Below are positions 6,669-16,329 of a DNA stretch of 17,954 nucleotides, piece by piece (the stretch's first letter is position 1; each line of letters starts with the position of its first letter). Under the pieces are notes generated by a model that was not told where the DNA came from, did not search any database, and saw nothing but the letters and a program-made list of their open reading frames with translations. The translations under genes and the position numbers were made by a program. Source of the DNA: Syntrophomonadaceae bacterium (GTDB lineage: Bacteria; Bacillota; Syntrophomonadia; Syntrophomonadales; Syntrophomonadaceae); NCBI GenBank assembly GCA_012840625.1, contig DUSB01000094.1:1-17954 (forward strand), written 5' to 3'.

Positions 6669-7241
6669 TCAGCGACTTCCAGGTTTGACGGCTTCTCCTG
6701 CCCCGCTCTTACACAGCGGACAATCAGCTGCTTCCCATGATTCTACCTGCATTTCCAGCACTGAATACAAGGGAACTCCAAAATCAACTTTCCCGCCACT
6801 ACGATCGACCAGAACCCCTACTCCAACAATTTCGCCTTTCATTTCTTTTACTACCTCCAGGACTTCTAGCACTGAACCGCCGGTGGTGACGACATCTTCT
6901 ACCACCAGAACCTTTTGCCCCGGTTGAATACTAAAATTCCTGCGTAAGGTCATTTTACCATCCTGACGTTCGGCAAAGATGCCGGGAACACCAAGCTGCC
7001 TTGCTACTTCATAGGAAACAATAATGCCACCCATTGCGGGACCGACCACCAATTCCACTCCGTGCGGGCGGAAAAAATCAGCGATATCCCGGGCCAGTTC
7101 TTCGGTATAATGCGGATACTGCAATACTTGAGCACATTGCATATAGTAATTACTATGACGCCCTGAAGTCAGCTTGAAATGACCTTTCATCAAGGCACCC
7201 GAATCACTGAATATCTTGATCACTTCTTCCTTTGACAACAT
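6669..7241 (-). CDS. pyrE: Orotate phosphoribosyltransferase
   Basis: Transfers phosphoribosyl from PRPP to orotate, giving orotidine 5'-monophosphate, the fifth step of UMP synthesis. The protein is 190 residues. The PRPP-binding signature VVEDVVTTGG is at residues 113-122, and the flexible-loop region ERQDGKMTLRR at 91-101. The C-terminus carries CPLC (174-177) and ends KPGSR, an ending I associate with clostridial-type PyrE. The ATG follows the pyrF TAA with no base between, and a TTGGAGG inside the end of pyrF lies eight bases upstream, so translation of the two is probably coupled. Confidence 0.97.
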   Translation of the reverse strand: MLSKEEVIKIFSDSGALMKGHFKLTSGRHSNYYMQCAQVLQYPHYTEELARDIADFFRPHGVELVVGPAMGGIIVSYEVARQLGVPGIFAERQDGKMTLRRNFSIQPGQKVLVVEDVVTTGGSVLEVLEVVKEMKGEIVGVGVLVDRSGGKVDFGVPLYSVLEMQVESWEAADCPLCKSGAGEAVKPGSR

Positions 7242-7964
7242 TTAGCAAGCCTCCAATTCATCGATAATCTTTTGTGCTGCTTCCACCGGATCAGCAGCAG
7301 CCGTAATAGGACGACCAATAACCATATAATCGGTTCCCAGTTCCAATGCTTGTGCGGGAGTGGTAATCCTTTTCTGGTCATTGGCTGCTGCCCAAACCGG
7401 GCGAATCCCCGGGGTAATGGTTTTAAATCCTTCCCCACAGGCCTGCTTTATGGGACGAATTTCCTGGGGAGAGCAAACTACCCCATCCATTCCGGCCGCC
7501 TGTGCCATTAATGCCCACTGTACAACCAGATCCTCTACACTCATATCCTTGATAAAAAGTTCTTCTTCCAGCTGCTGCTGGGAAAGGCTGGTTAAAACCG
7601 TAACCGCCAGCAAAAGAGGAGCCTGTACCTGTAACTTCTGGGCCTCTTTATGTACTTCCTGTACCAGACGTGCCATCATTTCCTTCCCACCGGCAGCATG
7701 AACATTAAACATATAACATTGTAATCGCGTCATAACTCGTCCAGCAGCAGCCACGGTATTGGGTATATCGTGAAACTTTAAATCCACAAAAACTCTGCCG
7801 CCTCGATTTTGAATGTCACGTACAATATCCGGTCCCATACTGTTATATAACTGCATGCCCACTTTAAAAGCACCTACATGGTTTTTTAATTGTTCTACCA
7901 GCTCCAAAGCTCTGCTTTGGTGATCTACATCCAGCGCCAGTATAATCCTTTCTTTCGCCTGCAA
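7242..7964 (-). CDS. pyrF: Orotidine 5'-phosphate decarboxylase
   Basis: Decarboxylates OMP to UMP, the last step of the pathway. The protein is 240 residues with the group 1 fold. The opening LALDV strand is followed by the catalytic DLKFHDIPNT motif (Asp61, Lys63, Asp66) and a C-terminal VIGRPIT phosphate-binding segment. The start is TTG at 7964 with GGAGG eight bases upstream, and no nearby ATG or GTG has an equally good site. It lies 36 bases downstream of pyrD and directly abuts pyrE. Confidence 0.97.
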   Translation of the reverse strand: MQAKERIILALDVDHQSRALELVEQLKNHVGAFKVGMQLYNSMGPDIVRDIQNRGGRVFVDLKFHDIPNTVAAAGRVMTRLQCYMFNVHAAGGKEMMARLVQEVHKEAQKLQVQAPLLLAVTVLTSLSQQQLEEELFIKDMSVEDLVVQWALMAQAAGMDGVVCSPQEIRPIKQACGEGFKTITPGIRPVWAAANDQKRITTPAQALELGTDYMVIGRPITAAADPVEAAQKIIDELEAC

Positions 7965-8000
7965 TGTGTCAACCTCCTTTTATAGCTGCTGCTTAATTTT

Positions 8001-8930
8001 TTACCGTACAGCACAGCCCTTAATTGCTTGCAAATGCTCAATTTCATGAGCCTGCATATAATCACTAATCCCCTGTACAATATCCAGAGCCAATCTTGGA
8101 TGAACAAAATTGCCGGTACCGATAGATACCGCTGTCGCTCCGGCCATTATAAATTCCAGGGCATCTTCGCAGCACATAATACCGCCACCGCCTAAAATAG
8201 GTATTCCTACTTCCTGGTAAACTTGATAGACCATGCGCAGAGCTACGGGTTTAATAGCCGGGCCGGATAAACCACCAAAAACATTGGCCAATACCGGTTG
8301 CCGCTCCTGTACACTGATGGCCATACCCATTAAGGTATTAATCATAGATAAAGCATCTGCACCGGCTGCTTCTGCAGCCCGGGCAATGGCAACGATGTCG
8401 GTAACGTTAGGCGATAATTTGGGAAGCACGGGTAGACCCGTTTCCCCTTTAACGGTCTTAACCACCTGATAAACAGTATCCGGATCCGTGCCAAATTGAA
8501 GCCCTCCCTGTTTAACATTGGGGCAGGAGATGTTGAGTTCAATTCCGGCAATGCCCTCCTGTCCCTCCAGACGAGCAGCCAGAGCAGCATATTCTTCAAT
8601 ACTGTTGCCCGCAATGTTAGCAATCACCGTTACGTTTTTGGCATGTAAATAAGGCAGGTATTCATCTAAAAAAACATCCACCCCCGGGTTTTCCAAACCG
8701 ATCGCATTAAGCATACCTGCAGGGGTTTCCACAATACGCGGATTGGGATTACCGGGACGTGCCGTTAAGGTAGTACCTTTAACGATGAGTGCACCAATAG
8801 CAGCAATGTCAACAAATTTTTCATATTCCTGCCCATATCCAAAGGTACCGGAAGCAACCGCTACCGGGTTGGCCATTTGTATACCACCCAGATTTACACT
8901 CAGGTCGGGAGATGGATAAGCCTGTGTCAT
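8001..8930 (-). CDS. pyrD: Dihydroorotate dehydrogenase, class 1B catalytic subunit
   Basis: FMN-containing subunit that oxidises dihydroorotate to orotate and passes electrons through PyrK to NAD+. The protein is 309 residues. A substrate and FMN-binding lysine sits in IVKGTT (K51), the catalytic-base cysteine in NISCPNVKQGG (C136), which marks class 1 rather than the membrane-bound serine class 2, and the FMN phosphate site in LGGGGI and SIGTG near the C-terminus. The ATG overlaps the pyrK stop by four bases (ATGA), as expected for coupled subunits. GGGGAGG lies eight bases upstream. Confidence 0.97.
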   Translation of the reverse strand: MTQAYPSPDLSVNLGGIQMANPVAVASGTFGYGQEYEKFVDIAAIGALIVKGTTLTARPGNPNPRIVETPAGMLNAIGLENPGVDVFLDEYLPYLHAKNVTVIANIAGNSIEEYAALAARLEGQEGIAGIELNISCPNVKQGGLQFGTDPDTVYQVVKTVKGETGLPVLPKLSPNVTDIVAIARAAEAAGADALSMINTLMGMAISVQERQPVLANVFGGLSGPAIKPVALRMVYQVYQEVGIPILGGGGIMCCEDALEFIMAGATAVSIGTGNFVHPRLALDIVQGISDYMQAHEIEHLQAIKGCAVR

Positions 8931-9730
8931 GATCCGGTCCTCCCCTCATATAATTCAACCTCATGCAGACCAAAAACGGGTCCATCTTTACATATTTTTA
9001 CGTAAAACTCATCCTGTGAATGAAGTTTGCGGGCGCAGCCCAGACAGGCTCCTATCCCACAGGCCATGTACTCTTCTAACGAAAGCTCTCCTTGTATATG
9101 ATGCTGGCAAGCCCATGCCTGCACCGCCTTCATCATCGGTTCTGGTCCACAGGTATAGATAAACTGAACCCCCTGCATAATATTCTCATCTGTTAATAAA
9201 TCCGTCACCATACCATGATAGCCACAGGATCCATCCTGAGTAGCGATATAATGATCAACCGACCATGCTTGCAAACGCTGCTCGGCAACTATTTGGGCCC
9301 TGGTTCTCGTTCCCTGCAAAAAACATAGCTCAACGTTTTTGCTGCGCAGCCTGCGAGCCAGAAAAACCAGCGGGGCGATCCCTACTCCCCCGCCAATCAG
9401 GCACACTTTATTGATGCCTTCCGCTATGCTGAAGCCCGCTCCCAGAGGCCCCATCAAGTCGAGCTCTTCTCCCGCTGTTAGCTGCGTTAAAAGCTTTGTT
9501 CCTTTGCCCACCACCCGATAAAGTATCTCCATGGTTCCTTTTTCCGCATCTACATCATAGATGCTCAAAGGTCGACGTAAAAGCGGATCATAGGCATCAC
9601 CCACTCGCAGATGGATGAACTGCCCTGGCTGTGCCTCCCTGACAATTGCTCCTGCTGCCAATTCTATCTCATAAAGATCCGTTCCCACTTGATTATGGCG
9701 GATAATTTTACCTTTTTCCAGCACTGGCAT
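8927..9730 (-). CDS. pyrK: Dihydroorotate dehydrogenase electron-transfer subunit
   Basis: FAD and [2Fe-2S] subunit that connects PyrD to NAD+. The 267-residue protein shows the FAD-binding RRPLSIYD motif (52-59), the NAD-binding GGGVGIAP loop (113-120), and the four cluster cysteines C224, C229, C232 and C247 in the pattern C-4X-C-2X-C-14X-C within EEYMACGIGACLGC and CKDGPVF. The ATG at 9730 sits directly against a GGGGGG run. The GTG two codons later (9724) has better six-base spacing and may be the true start. It lies 11 bases after carB and overlaps pyrD by four bases. Confidence 0.97.
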   Translation of the reverse strand: MPVLEKGKIIRHNQVGTDLYEIELAAGAIVREAQPGQFIHLRVGDAYDPLLRRPLSIYDVDAEKGTMEILYRVVGKGTKLLTQLTAGEELDLMGPLGAGFSIAEGINKVCLIGGGVGIAPLVFLARRLRSKNVELCFLQGTRTRAQIVAEQRLQAWSVDHYIATQDGSCGYHGMVTDLLTDENIMQGVQFIYTCGPEPMMKAVQAWACQHHIQGELSLEEYMACGIGACLGCARKLHSQDEFYVKICKDGPVFGLHEVELYEGRTGS

Positions 9731-9741
9731 CCCCCCACATA

Positions 9742-12700
9742 CTATTTTGGTGCATCCGCTACATATTCCTGTAAAGAGTAAAGCGGTAAATCAATAAGAT
9801 TTTTACCTTCTTCGATAACTTCTAATAATACCCGCATAGTATCCAGAGAGGTCAGACAGGGAACACCGAGTTCAACCGCTGCCCGACGAATATGAAAACC
9901 ATCGGTAAAAGGTTTACGCTCATGGGTACTGGTATTGACCACAAAATCTACCTTTCCCTCGCGAATGAGATCAACAATATTGGGCGATCCTTCTTTCAGT
10001 TTGCTTACTTTTTGCACTGGAATACCGGCAGCATTTAATGCCCTGGCAGTCCCTTCTGTAGCCATTAAATTAAAGCCTCTATCGGCAAAAACCTTTAAAA
10101 GCGGTACTGCTTCCTCTTTATCTTTATCGGCAATGGTAGCTACAATGGTTCCTTGCTGTGGAATAACCATGCCTGCAGATATCATACCCTTGTATAAAGC
10201 AGTTTTTAAGGATTTGTCAATCCCCATCACCTCACCGGTCGATTTCATTTCCGGCCCCAAGTTAATATCCACCTGTTCCAATTTACTGAAGCTAAAAACA
10301 GGCACTTTTACCGCATAATAATCCGGCTGTAACTGTAGCCCACCGGAATAACCCAGGTCTTTAAGGGTTTTGCCCAGCATGATTTCCGTAGCCAGTTTTA
10401 CTAGAGGGATTCCGGTAATTTTGCTGATAAAGGGTACTGTACGCGAGGAACGAGGATTAACCTCAATAACATAGAGCTCATTTTGAAACTCCACAAACTG
10501 TATATTGATTAAACCCTTGACCCGCAAAGCCAGAGCCAGCCTGGTGGTATAATCAACCACTTTCTGCTTAATTTCATCCGCAAGATCATGGGCAGGAAAT
10601 ACAGCCATACTGTCTCCAGAATGAACCCCGGCCCGCTCAATATGTTGCATGATACCCGGAATAAGCACCTCAATATCATCAGCGACAGCATCCACCTCTA
10701 TTTCTTTGCCCAGCAGATATTTGTCTACCAGAACAGGATGCTCGCGATTAACTTTTACCGCAGTAGCCATGTAGTATTCCAGTTCTGGTTGATTATAAAC
10801 AATTTCCATAGCTCGACCACCCAGGACATAAGAAGGCCGTACCAGAACTGGATATCCTATCTCCGCTGCTACTTTAACCGCATCCTCCACCGAAAAGACC
10901 GTCTTTCCCGGAGGGCGTGGGATTCCAAGTTCTTCCACCAGAGCATCAAAACGCTCGCGATCCTCGGCACGATCAATACTATCATTAGGGGTTCCTAGAA
11001 TCGGTACCCCAGAACGATTTAAAGGTTCAGCCAGGTTAATAGAGGTTTGTCCGCCAAATTGTACGATGACCCCATCCGGATTCTCTTCTTCAATAATGTT
11101 CATTACATCCTCATAGATTAAAGGTTCAAAATACAAGCGATCAGAGGTGTCAAAATCCGTACTAACTGTTTCCGGATTATTGTTGACAATAATAGCTTTA
11201 ATTCCAGCTTCGCGCAGAGCCCATACGCAATGAACCGAACAATAATCAAACTCTACTCCCTGACCGATGCGAATGGGACCTGATCCAATAACCAGTACCT
11301 TACGGGCATTGGGATCATGAAGGGCCTCATTTTCTTCTTCATAACAGGAATAAAAATATGGGGTTACGGCATCAAATTCAGCTGCACATGTATCCACCAG
11401 CTTGTAAGTGGGAATTACATCTTTCTGACGTCTTAGACGATGGATATCTATTTCCTGCATCTGTTTCAAATCAGCAATCTCTGCATCCGAAAATCCAATC
11501 TTTTTGGCTTCCTGCAGCAGCTCAGTGTTCAGCTCCTGCTGCCGAATCTTATCTGAAAAATCGATAATATTCTTTATTTTTTTCAGGAAATACTTATCTA
11601 TGTGGGTGATACTCCCGATCTCTTCAATGCTCATCCCGCGACCAAAGGCTTCAGACACAATGAAAATGCGTTCATCATCAGCATATTTCAGGCGATTTCT
11701 TAATTCTTCATCGCTTAAATCTTTTAGCTCGGTAAAGCGCATACCCTGAATACCAATTTCCAGGCAGCGCACTGATTTCATAAAGGCAGCTTCAAAGGAA
11801 CGATCAATGGCCATCACTTCCCCGGTAGCTTTCATTTGCGTACCCAATCGGCGATCACCAAAGACAAATTTGTCAAAGGGCCATCGAGGCAGTTTTAAAA
11901 CTACATAGTCGATGGCTGGTTCGAAACAGGCCGTGGTTTGACCGGTCACCATATTGGGAATCTCATCCAGTGTATAGCCAAGCGCAATTTTTGTTGTCAC
12001 CCGGGCAATAGGATAGCCGGTTGCTTTGGAGGCCAGTGCCGAACTGCGACTAACCCGGGGGTTGACTTCAATAACATAATATCGCTTGCTCAAGGGATCC
12101 AAGGCAAATTGAACGTTGCATCCACCCGCAATTTTTAAAGCCCGAATAATTCTGATGCTGGCTGCACGCAGCATCTGGTATTCTTCATCAGTCAGGGTTT
12201 GGGCAGGAGCAACCACGATGCTATCACCAGTATGAATACCTACCGGATCAATGTTTTCCAAACTACAGACGGTAATACAATTATCATGATCATCCCGCAT
12301 AACTTCAAATTCAATTTCCTTGAAACCGGCTACACTGCGCTCAATAAGCACCTGCCCGATAGGGCTGCTTTTTAATCCTTTGGTAACGATATTGCCAAGT
12401 TCCCGGTCATTGGTAGCATTACCGCCTCCAGTTCCTCCCAGGGTATAGGCAGGGCGGACAATAACTGGATAGCCAATTTCCCCGGTAAATTGGAGAGCTT
12501 CCTCAAGCGAATGTACGATTGCACTCTCCGGTACAGGCTGCTTGATACTCTCCATGGTCGCTTTAAACAACTCCCGATCTTCAGCCCGGGCAATCGCCTC
12601 CAGCGGAGTCCCCAGCAGGGGAACACCAAACTCCTCCAAAACCCCCTCGCGGTCTAAAGCCAGGGCCATATTTAGCCCCACCTGGCCTCCCAGGGTAGCA

Positions 12701-12960
12701 ATAATTCCATCTGGTTTTTCTTTCTCTAATAGTTTGCGAACGGTGGTAATAGTAATAGGTTCAATATAAACATGATCGGCAATGTGGGTATCCGTCATGA
12801 TGGTAGCCGGATTGCTGTTAAGTAATACCACTTCCAATCCTTCTTCTTTAATAGCCCGACAGGCCTGGGTTCCAGCATAATCAAATTCCGCTGCCTGACC
12901 TATGATGATCGGTCCAGAACCTATAACCATGACCTTATTTAATCCTTCTTTTAGTGGCAT
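9742..12960 (-). CDS. carB: Carbamoyl-phosphate synthase large subunit
   Basis: Makes carbamoyl phosphate from bicarbonate, two ATP and ammonia. The 1072-residue length is standard. Two homologous ATP-grasp synthetase halves are visible: one beginning KVMVIGSGPIIIGQAAEFDY near residue 9, the other KVLVIGSGPIRIGQGVEFDY near 553. Each ends in a VIEVNPR segment (VIEVNPRVSRSS and VIEVNPRSSRTV). The C-terminal MGS-like allosteric domain, roughly from 930, includes ATIADKDKEEAV and the TEGTA loop; in other CarB proteins this domain binds UMP or other effectors. The ATG has GGAGGAG just upstream. The neighbouring CarA appears unable to supply ammonia from glutamine, so CarB probably uses free ammonia. 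Confidence 0.98.
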   Translation of the reverse strand: MPLKEGLNKVMVIGSGPIIIGQAAEFDYAGTQACRAIKEEGLEVVLLNSNPATIMTDTHIADHVYIEPITITTVRKLLEKEKPDGIIATLGGQVGLNMALALDREGVLEEFGVPLLGTPLEAIARAEDRELFKATMESIKQPVPESAIVHSLEEALQFTGEIGYPVIVRPAYTLGGTGGGNATNDRELGNIVTKGLKSSPIGQVLIERSVAGFKEIEFEVMRDDHDNCITVCSLENIDPVGIHTGDSIVVAPAQTLTDEEYQMLRAASIRIIRALKIAGGCNVQFALDPLSKRYYVIEVNPRVSRSSALASKATGYPIARVTTKIALGYTLDEIPNMVTGQTTACFEPAIDYVVLKLPRWPFDKFVFGDRRLGTQMKATGEVMAIDRSFEAAFMKSVRCLEIGIQGMRFTELKDLSDEELRNRLKYADDERIFIVSEAFGRGMSIEEIGSITHIDKYFLKKIKNIIDFSDKIRQQELNTELLQEAKKIGFSDAEIADLKQMQEIDIHRLRRQKDVIPTYKLVDTCAAEFDAVTPYFYSCYEEENEALHDPNARKVLVIGSGPIRIGQGVEFDYCSVHCVWALREAGIKAIIVNNNPETVSTDFDTSDRLYFEPLIYEDVMNIIEEENPDGVIVQFGGQTSINLAEPLNRSGVPILGTPNDSIDRAEDRERFDALVEELGIPRPPGKTVFSVEDAVKVAAEIGYPVLVRPSYVLGGRAMEIVYNQPELEYYMATAVKVNREHPVLVDKYLLGKEIEVDAVADDIEVLIPGIMQHIERAGVHSGDSMAVFPAHDLADEIKQKVVDYTTRLALALRVKGLINIQFVEFQNELYVIEVNPRSSRTVPFISKITGIPLVKLATEIMLGKTLKDLGYSGGLQLQPDYYAVKVPVFSFSKLEQVDINLGPEMKSTGEVMGIDKSLKTALYKGMISAGMVIPQQGTIVATIADKDKEEAVPLLKVFADRGFNLMATEGTARALNAAGIPVQKVSKLKEGSPNIVDLIREGKVDFVVNTSTHERKPFTDGFHIRRAAVELGVPCLTSLDTMRVLLEVIEEGKNLIDLPLYSLQEYVADAPK

Positions 12961-13008
12961 GCAATCTCCTCCATCTCTATCTCCAGGCAGTTTAGCTTCT
13001 CTTTCTTC

Positions 13009-14073
13009 TTAAAGCAGGGCAAGAAATTCATCATAAAAAAATCCTGTATCACTATAACCGGGATAGCCTTCCGGATCAAATTGGACCGAAAAAATCGGCA
13101 GGTTTTTATGTTTTATCCCTTCCACAGTCTGGTCATTTAGACTTTTCAATGTTACTTCAATCTCACTGGCGGGCAGTGAATCTTCGACAATTGAGTAGCC
13201 ATGATTCTGAGTGGTAATGTATACGCGATTATTATCCAGATTGCGAACGGGATGATTGCTGCCGCGGTGACCCTGGGGAAGTTTATATATTTCTGCCCCT
13301 GCAGCCAGAGCCAATACCTGATGCCCAAGTCCCACCCCAAACAGAGGTACTTTACCCTTTAATTCTCGCACCGTTTCCACTACGTAAGGGATGGCATGCG
13401 GATCCCCGGGACCATCAGATATAAAAACGCCATCAGGGTGCAAAGCCATAATATCTCCAGCAACCGTAGATGCAGGGGTCATGATCACCTGACAATCCCG
13501 CAGCAAGAACGAATCCAGGACTCCACGTTTGCTGCCCAGATCTAAAAAAGCCACTTTTTTTGAGCCCTGACCAAACTTCATTATATTTTTGCGGGTAACA
13601 TATTGAACCAGATCACCACGAAGCTTGGAAGCAGCATGACGCGCTTTTTCTACCAACCACTCCTTCTGATCCAGCCTGTCGGTAATAATACCCCCCATAA
13701 CACCTTCCTTGCGAATAACCCGTGTCACGGCCCGGGTATCGACTTCTGTCAATACCGCCACCTCACTGGAATTAAGAAAACTAATAATATCCGTTTCCAT
13801 TTCGTAATGGCTGGGGAAATCGGTTGCTTCTCTTAAAATCAATCCCTGTACCATCGCCCTTCTGGAAGCAAAACTTTTTTCATTAAAACCTACATTTCCT
13901 ACCAATGGATAGGTCATGACCACGATCTGCCCAAAATAGGAGGGATCGGTAATGATATCCTGGTAGCTGATCATAGCAGTTGTAAATACCAGCTCTCCTT
14001 CTGAAAAAATACAATCATTTAAGAGCTTGCCTGTAAAAACCCTTCCGTTTTCTAATACTAGGTACCCTTTCAA
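13009..14073 (-). CDS. carA: Carbamoyl-phosphate synthase small subunit, glutaminase active site lost
   Basis: Normally hydrolyses glutamine and channels ammonia to CarB. The 354-residue protein has the full N-terminal CarA domain (LVLENG, TDPSY, QIVVMTYPLVGN) and a complete class I glutamine amidotransferase domain. At the nucleophile position the usual G-[IV]-C-LGHQ reads GVGLGHQ, with Gly248 (codon GGA, 13332-13330) instead of cysteine. The usual FHPE reads FDPE, with Asp333 (codon GAT, 13077-13075) instead of the catalytic histidine; Glu335 is kept. Glutamine-binding segments (DGPGDP, GHQ, QNHG) persist. The start is taken as TTG at 14073: GAGGAG is eight bases upstream and the protein then begins MKGYLVLENG. 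The GTG at 14082 overlaps that site. It lies 23 bases after pyrC and 48 before carB. Confidence 0.96.
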   Translation of the reverse strand: MKGYLVLENGRVFTGKLLNDCIFSEGELVFTTAMISYQDIITDPSYFGQIVVMTYPLVGNVGFNEKSFASRRAMVQGLILREATDFPSHYEMETDIISFLNSSEVAVLTEVDTRAVTRVIRKEGVMGGIITDRLDQKEWLVEKARHAASKLRGDLVQYVTRKNIMKFGQGSKKVAFLDLGSKRGVLDSFLLRDCQVIMTPASTVAGDIMALHPDGVFISDGPGDPHAIPYVVETVRELKGKVPLFGVGLGHQVLALAAGAEIYKLPQGHRGSNHPVRNLDNNRVYITTQNHGYSIVEDSLPASEIEVTLKSLNDQTVEGIKHKNLPIFSVQFDPEGYPGYSDTGFFYDEFLALL

Positions 14074-14096
14074 AATGCTCACTCCTCAATCAGCTT

Positions 14097-15386
14097 CTAT
14101 ACCTGAATTTTTCCATCATGGGCTATTATTTCACCATCAACGATGGTCATCCAGGGCCATCCTTTGAGATGCATACCTTTATATGGATTGTTTTTACCTT
14201 TGGAATAAAAATTTTTAGGATCCACTTTTTTCTCTATATCAGGGTCAATAATGGTTAGATCTGCTGCTGCACCAGCAGCTAAAACCGGTGGAGCAAGTCC
14301 TAATATCCTGGCTGGAGCACTGGTAAAAAACCTGACCAGCTCAGCTAATTCTAATTTGCCCGACCGTACTAAACGATCCATCAGCACTGCTACGGCTGTT
14401 TCCAGACCGGATATGCCAAAAGCGGCCATATTGTACTCACAGTCCTTATCCTCCCAGTGATGCGGTGCGTGATCGGTAGCAATACAATCAATGGTTCCAT
14501 CCTGCAATCCTTCCAGTAAAGCGTCCAGATGCTTCTGCGATCTAAGCGGAGGATTAACCTTGGTATCCGGATCGTAATCACCTACGATTTCATCGGTAAG
14601 AGTTAAATGGTGGGGTGTAACCTCACAGGTAACCGCAACGCCCTTCTGCTTGGCTGCCCGGATAAGCTGTACAGATCCTGCCGTAGAAACGTGACAGATA
14701 TGGAGATGCGCTCCTGTATATTCAGCCAGCATAAGATCGCGTGCGATCATGGTTTCTTCCGCCAGAGTAGGAATCCCTCTGAGCCCATAGAGGGTTGAAT
14801 AATACCCTTCATGCATCTGTCCCTCCCAGGATAAGTTTTCATCCTCACAATGCACCATTACCGGCAGGGGAAACATCTTGGCATAATCCAATGCGTTGCG
14901 CATAATTCTGGCATTCATGACTGGTTTGCCATCGTCAGAAACCCCCACACATCCTGCAGCGACTAACTCTGCCATCGGTGACAGCAGTTCTCCTTCCTGC
15001 TGCCTAGTAATACAACCAATGGGTAGAACATGGATCACTCCGGAAAGCAGAGCTCTTTCCCGCACAAAATTTGCCACTGCTGCATTATCGATAACCGGAT
15101 CGGTGTTGGGCATACAGCATACGGTAGTAAAACCTCCTGCGGCCGCAGCCCTGGTACCAGATGCGATATCTTCTTTGTACTCAAAACCTGGTTCTCGCAA
15201 ATGCACATGCAGATCTATAAAACCCGGACAGACAATCTTACCGCTGGCATCGATCTGTATGGCGTCTTCTATTTCCAGTTTTTCCCCCAGTTCTTGAATA
15301 CAGCCATTCTCTATGAGTATATCCATCTGCCTGTCTATTTTACTGATCGGGTCCAGAAGATGTCCATTTTTAATTAGCAACTTCAC
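14097..15386 (-). CDS. pyrC: Dihydroorotase, class I
   Basis: Zinc enzyme that closes carbamoyl-aspartate to dihydroorotate, step three of the pathway. The protein has about 429 residues. The metal-binding DLHVHLREPG motif is at 59-68, the class I metal-bridging aspartate in GVSDDGKP (D151), further metal histidines in VMVHCED (H179) and ICHVS (H232), and the catalytic aspartate in ATDHAPHH (D304). All key residues are present, so it is expected to be active without help from PyrB. Two GTG codons in tandem can start it: 15386, seven bases after GGGAGGG, or 15389 at four bases; I favour 15386. The gene overlaps the 3' end of pyrB by 17 bases. Confidence 0.97.
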   Translation of the reverse strand: MKLLIKNGHLLDPISKIDRQMDILIENGCIQELGEKLEIEDAIQIDASGKIVCPGFIDLHVHLREPGFEYKEDIASGTRAAAAGGFTTVCCMPNTDPVIDNAAVANFVRERALLSGVIHVLPIGCITRQQEGELLSPMAELVAAGCVGVSDDGKPVMNARIMRNALDYAKMFPLPVMVHCEDENLSWEGQMHEGYYSTLYGLRGIPTLAEETMIARDLMLAEYTGAHLHICHVSTAGSVQLIRAAKQKGVAVTCEVTPHHLTLTDEIVGDYDPDTKVNPPLRSQKHLDALLEGLQDGTIDCIATDHAPHHWEDKDCEYNMAAFGISGLETAVAVLMDRLVRSGKLELAELVRFFTSAPARILGLAPPVLAAGAAADLTIIDPDIEKKVDPKNFYSKGKNNPYKGMHLKGWPWMTIVDGEIIAHDGKIQV

Positions 15387-16308
15387 CACGCGACCCTCCC
15401 ATCATCAGAAATAATATTGCCATCCTTACTGCTACTCCATTGGTTACCTGTTCATTGACCAGCATGCTGCTGCTATCTGCCAGCTCAGATGATACTTCAA
15501 TCCCGCGATTCATAGGACCGGGATGAAGCACTAATACATCATCCTTGGCTGATTGTAGCCTGTCCGAACTAACCATGTATAAATCCGCATACTCATCCAG
15601 AGAAGGAAACAAAGCACTTTGCTGTCTTTCACGCTGAATACGCAAAACATTGATTACATCCACACCCTTAAAGGCCTGGTCAAGGTTATAGTAAGTCTTA
15701 ACACCCAGGCGTTCAATTTCAGGAGGAATTAAAGTACTTGGGCCTACCACTCTAACTTCACATCCATATTTGCTTAACCCATAAATATTGGAGCGAGCTA
15801 CCCGGCTGTGTAAAATATCCCCAACAATGGCTACTTTTAAATCATCCAGGGTTTTCTTATGTTCAAGTATAGTGAACATATCCAGCAGTGCCTGGGTAGG
15901 GTGTTCATTGGCTCCATCACCAGCATTAATTACCCGCATATTTGTATTACGAGCTACATACTGAGGGGTGCCACTCATTGAATGGCGCATGGCTATCACA
16001 TCAAAGCCCATCATTTCAATGGTTTTAATGGTATCGCGCAGGCTTTCCCCTTTTTGCACACTACTGCTAGTTACTTGCAGGTTGACCGTATCTGCACTCA
16101 AATATTTCCCTGCAATTTCAAATGAAGTTCTGGTTCGCGTACTGTTTTCATAAAATACAGTGGCCAGCGCCTTTCCCCTTAAGGTAGGAGCTTTTTTTAT
16201 GTCACGTAAGATAATATCTTTCATAGGAAGCGCGGTATCGAGAATTAATTGTATCTCCTCCCGACTTATATCGCGTAACCCCAGTAGATCTTTACGCTCC
16301 AATCTCAC
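15370..16308 (-). CDS. pyrB: Aspartate carbamoyltransferase catalytic subunit
   Basis: Joins carbamoyl phosphate and aspartate, the first committed step. The 312-residue length matches Bacillus PyrB (about 304). The carbamoyl-phosphate loop STRTR is at 56-60, HPTQ at 136-139 and HPGPMNRG at 262-269. The frame is open 18 codons further upstream to 16362, but that stretch lies in the attenuator hairpin. The GTG at 16308 is chosen because AAGGAGG is eight bases before it. No regulatory subunit gene pyrI is present, as is usual in Firmicutes with PyrR control. The ribosome binding site lies just beyond the terminator, so expression depends on read-through. Confidence 0.97.
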   Translation of the reverse strand: MRLERKDLLGLRDISREEIQLILDTALPMKDIILRDIKKAPTLRGKALATVFYENSTRTRTSFEIAGKYLSADTVNLQVTSSSVQKGESLRDTIKTIEMMGFDVIAMRHSMSGTPQYVARNTNMRVINAGDGANEHPTQALLDMFTILEHKKTLDDLKVAIVGDILHSRVARSNIYGLSKYGCEVRVVGPSTLIPPEIERLGVKTYYNLDQAFKGVDVINVLRIQRERQQSALFPSLDEYADLYMVSSDRLQSAKDDVLVLHPGPMNRGIEVSSELADSSSMLVNEQVTNGVAVRMAILFLMMGGSRGEVAN

Positions 16309-16329
16309 CTTGATAGCCTCCTTACAACA

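Noticed and set aside
10588..10998. Plus-strand open frame of 136 codons inside carB
   Set aside because: Antisense shadow of the conserved carB coding sequence, with no start signals or recognisable protein features.
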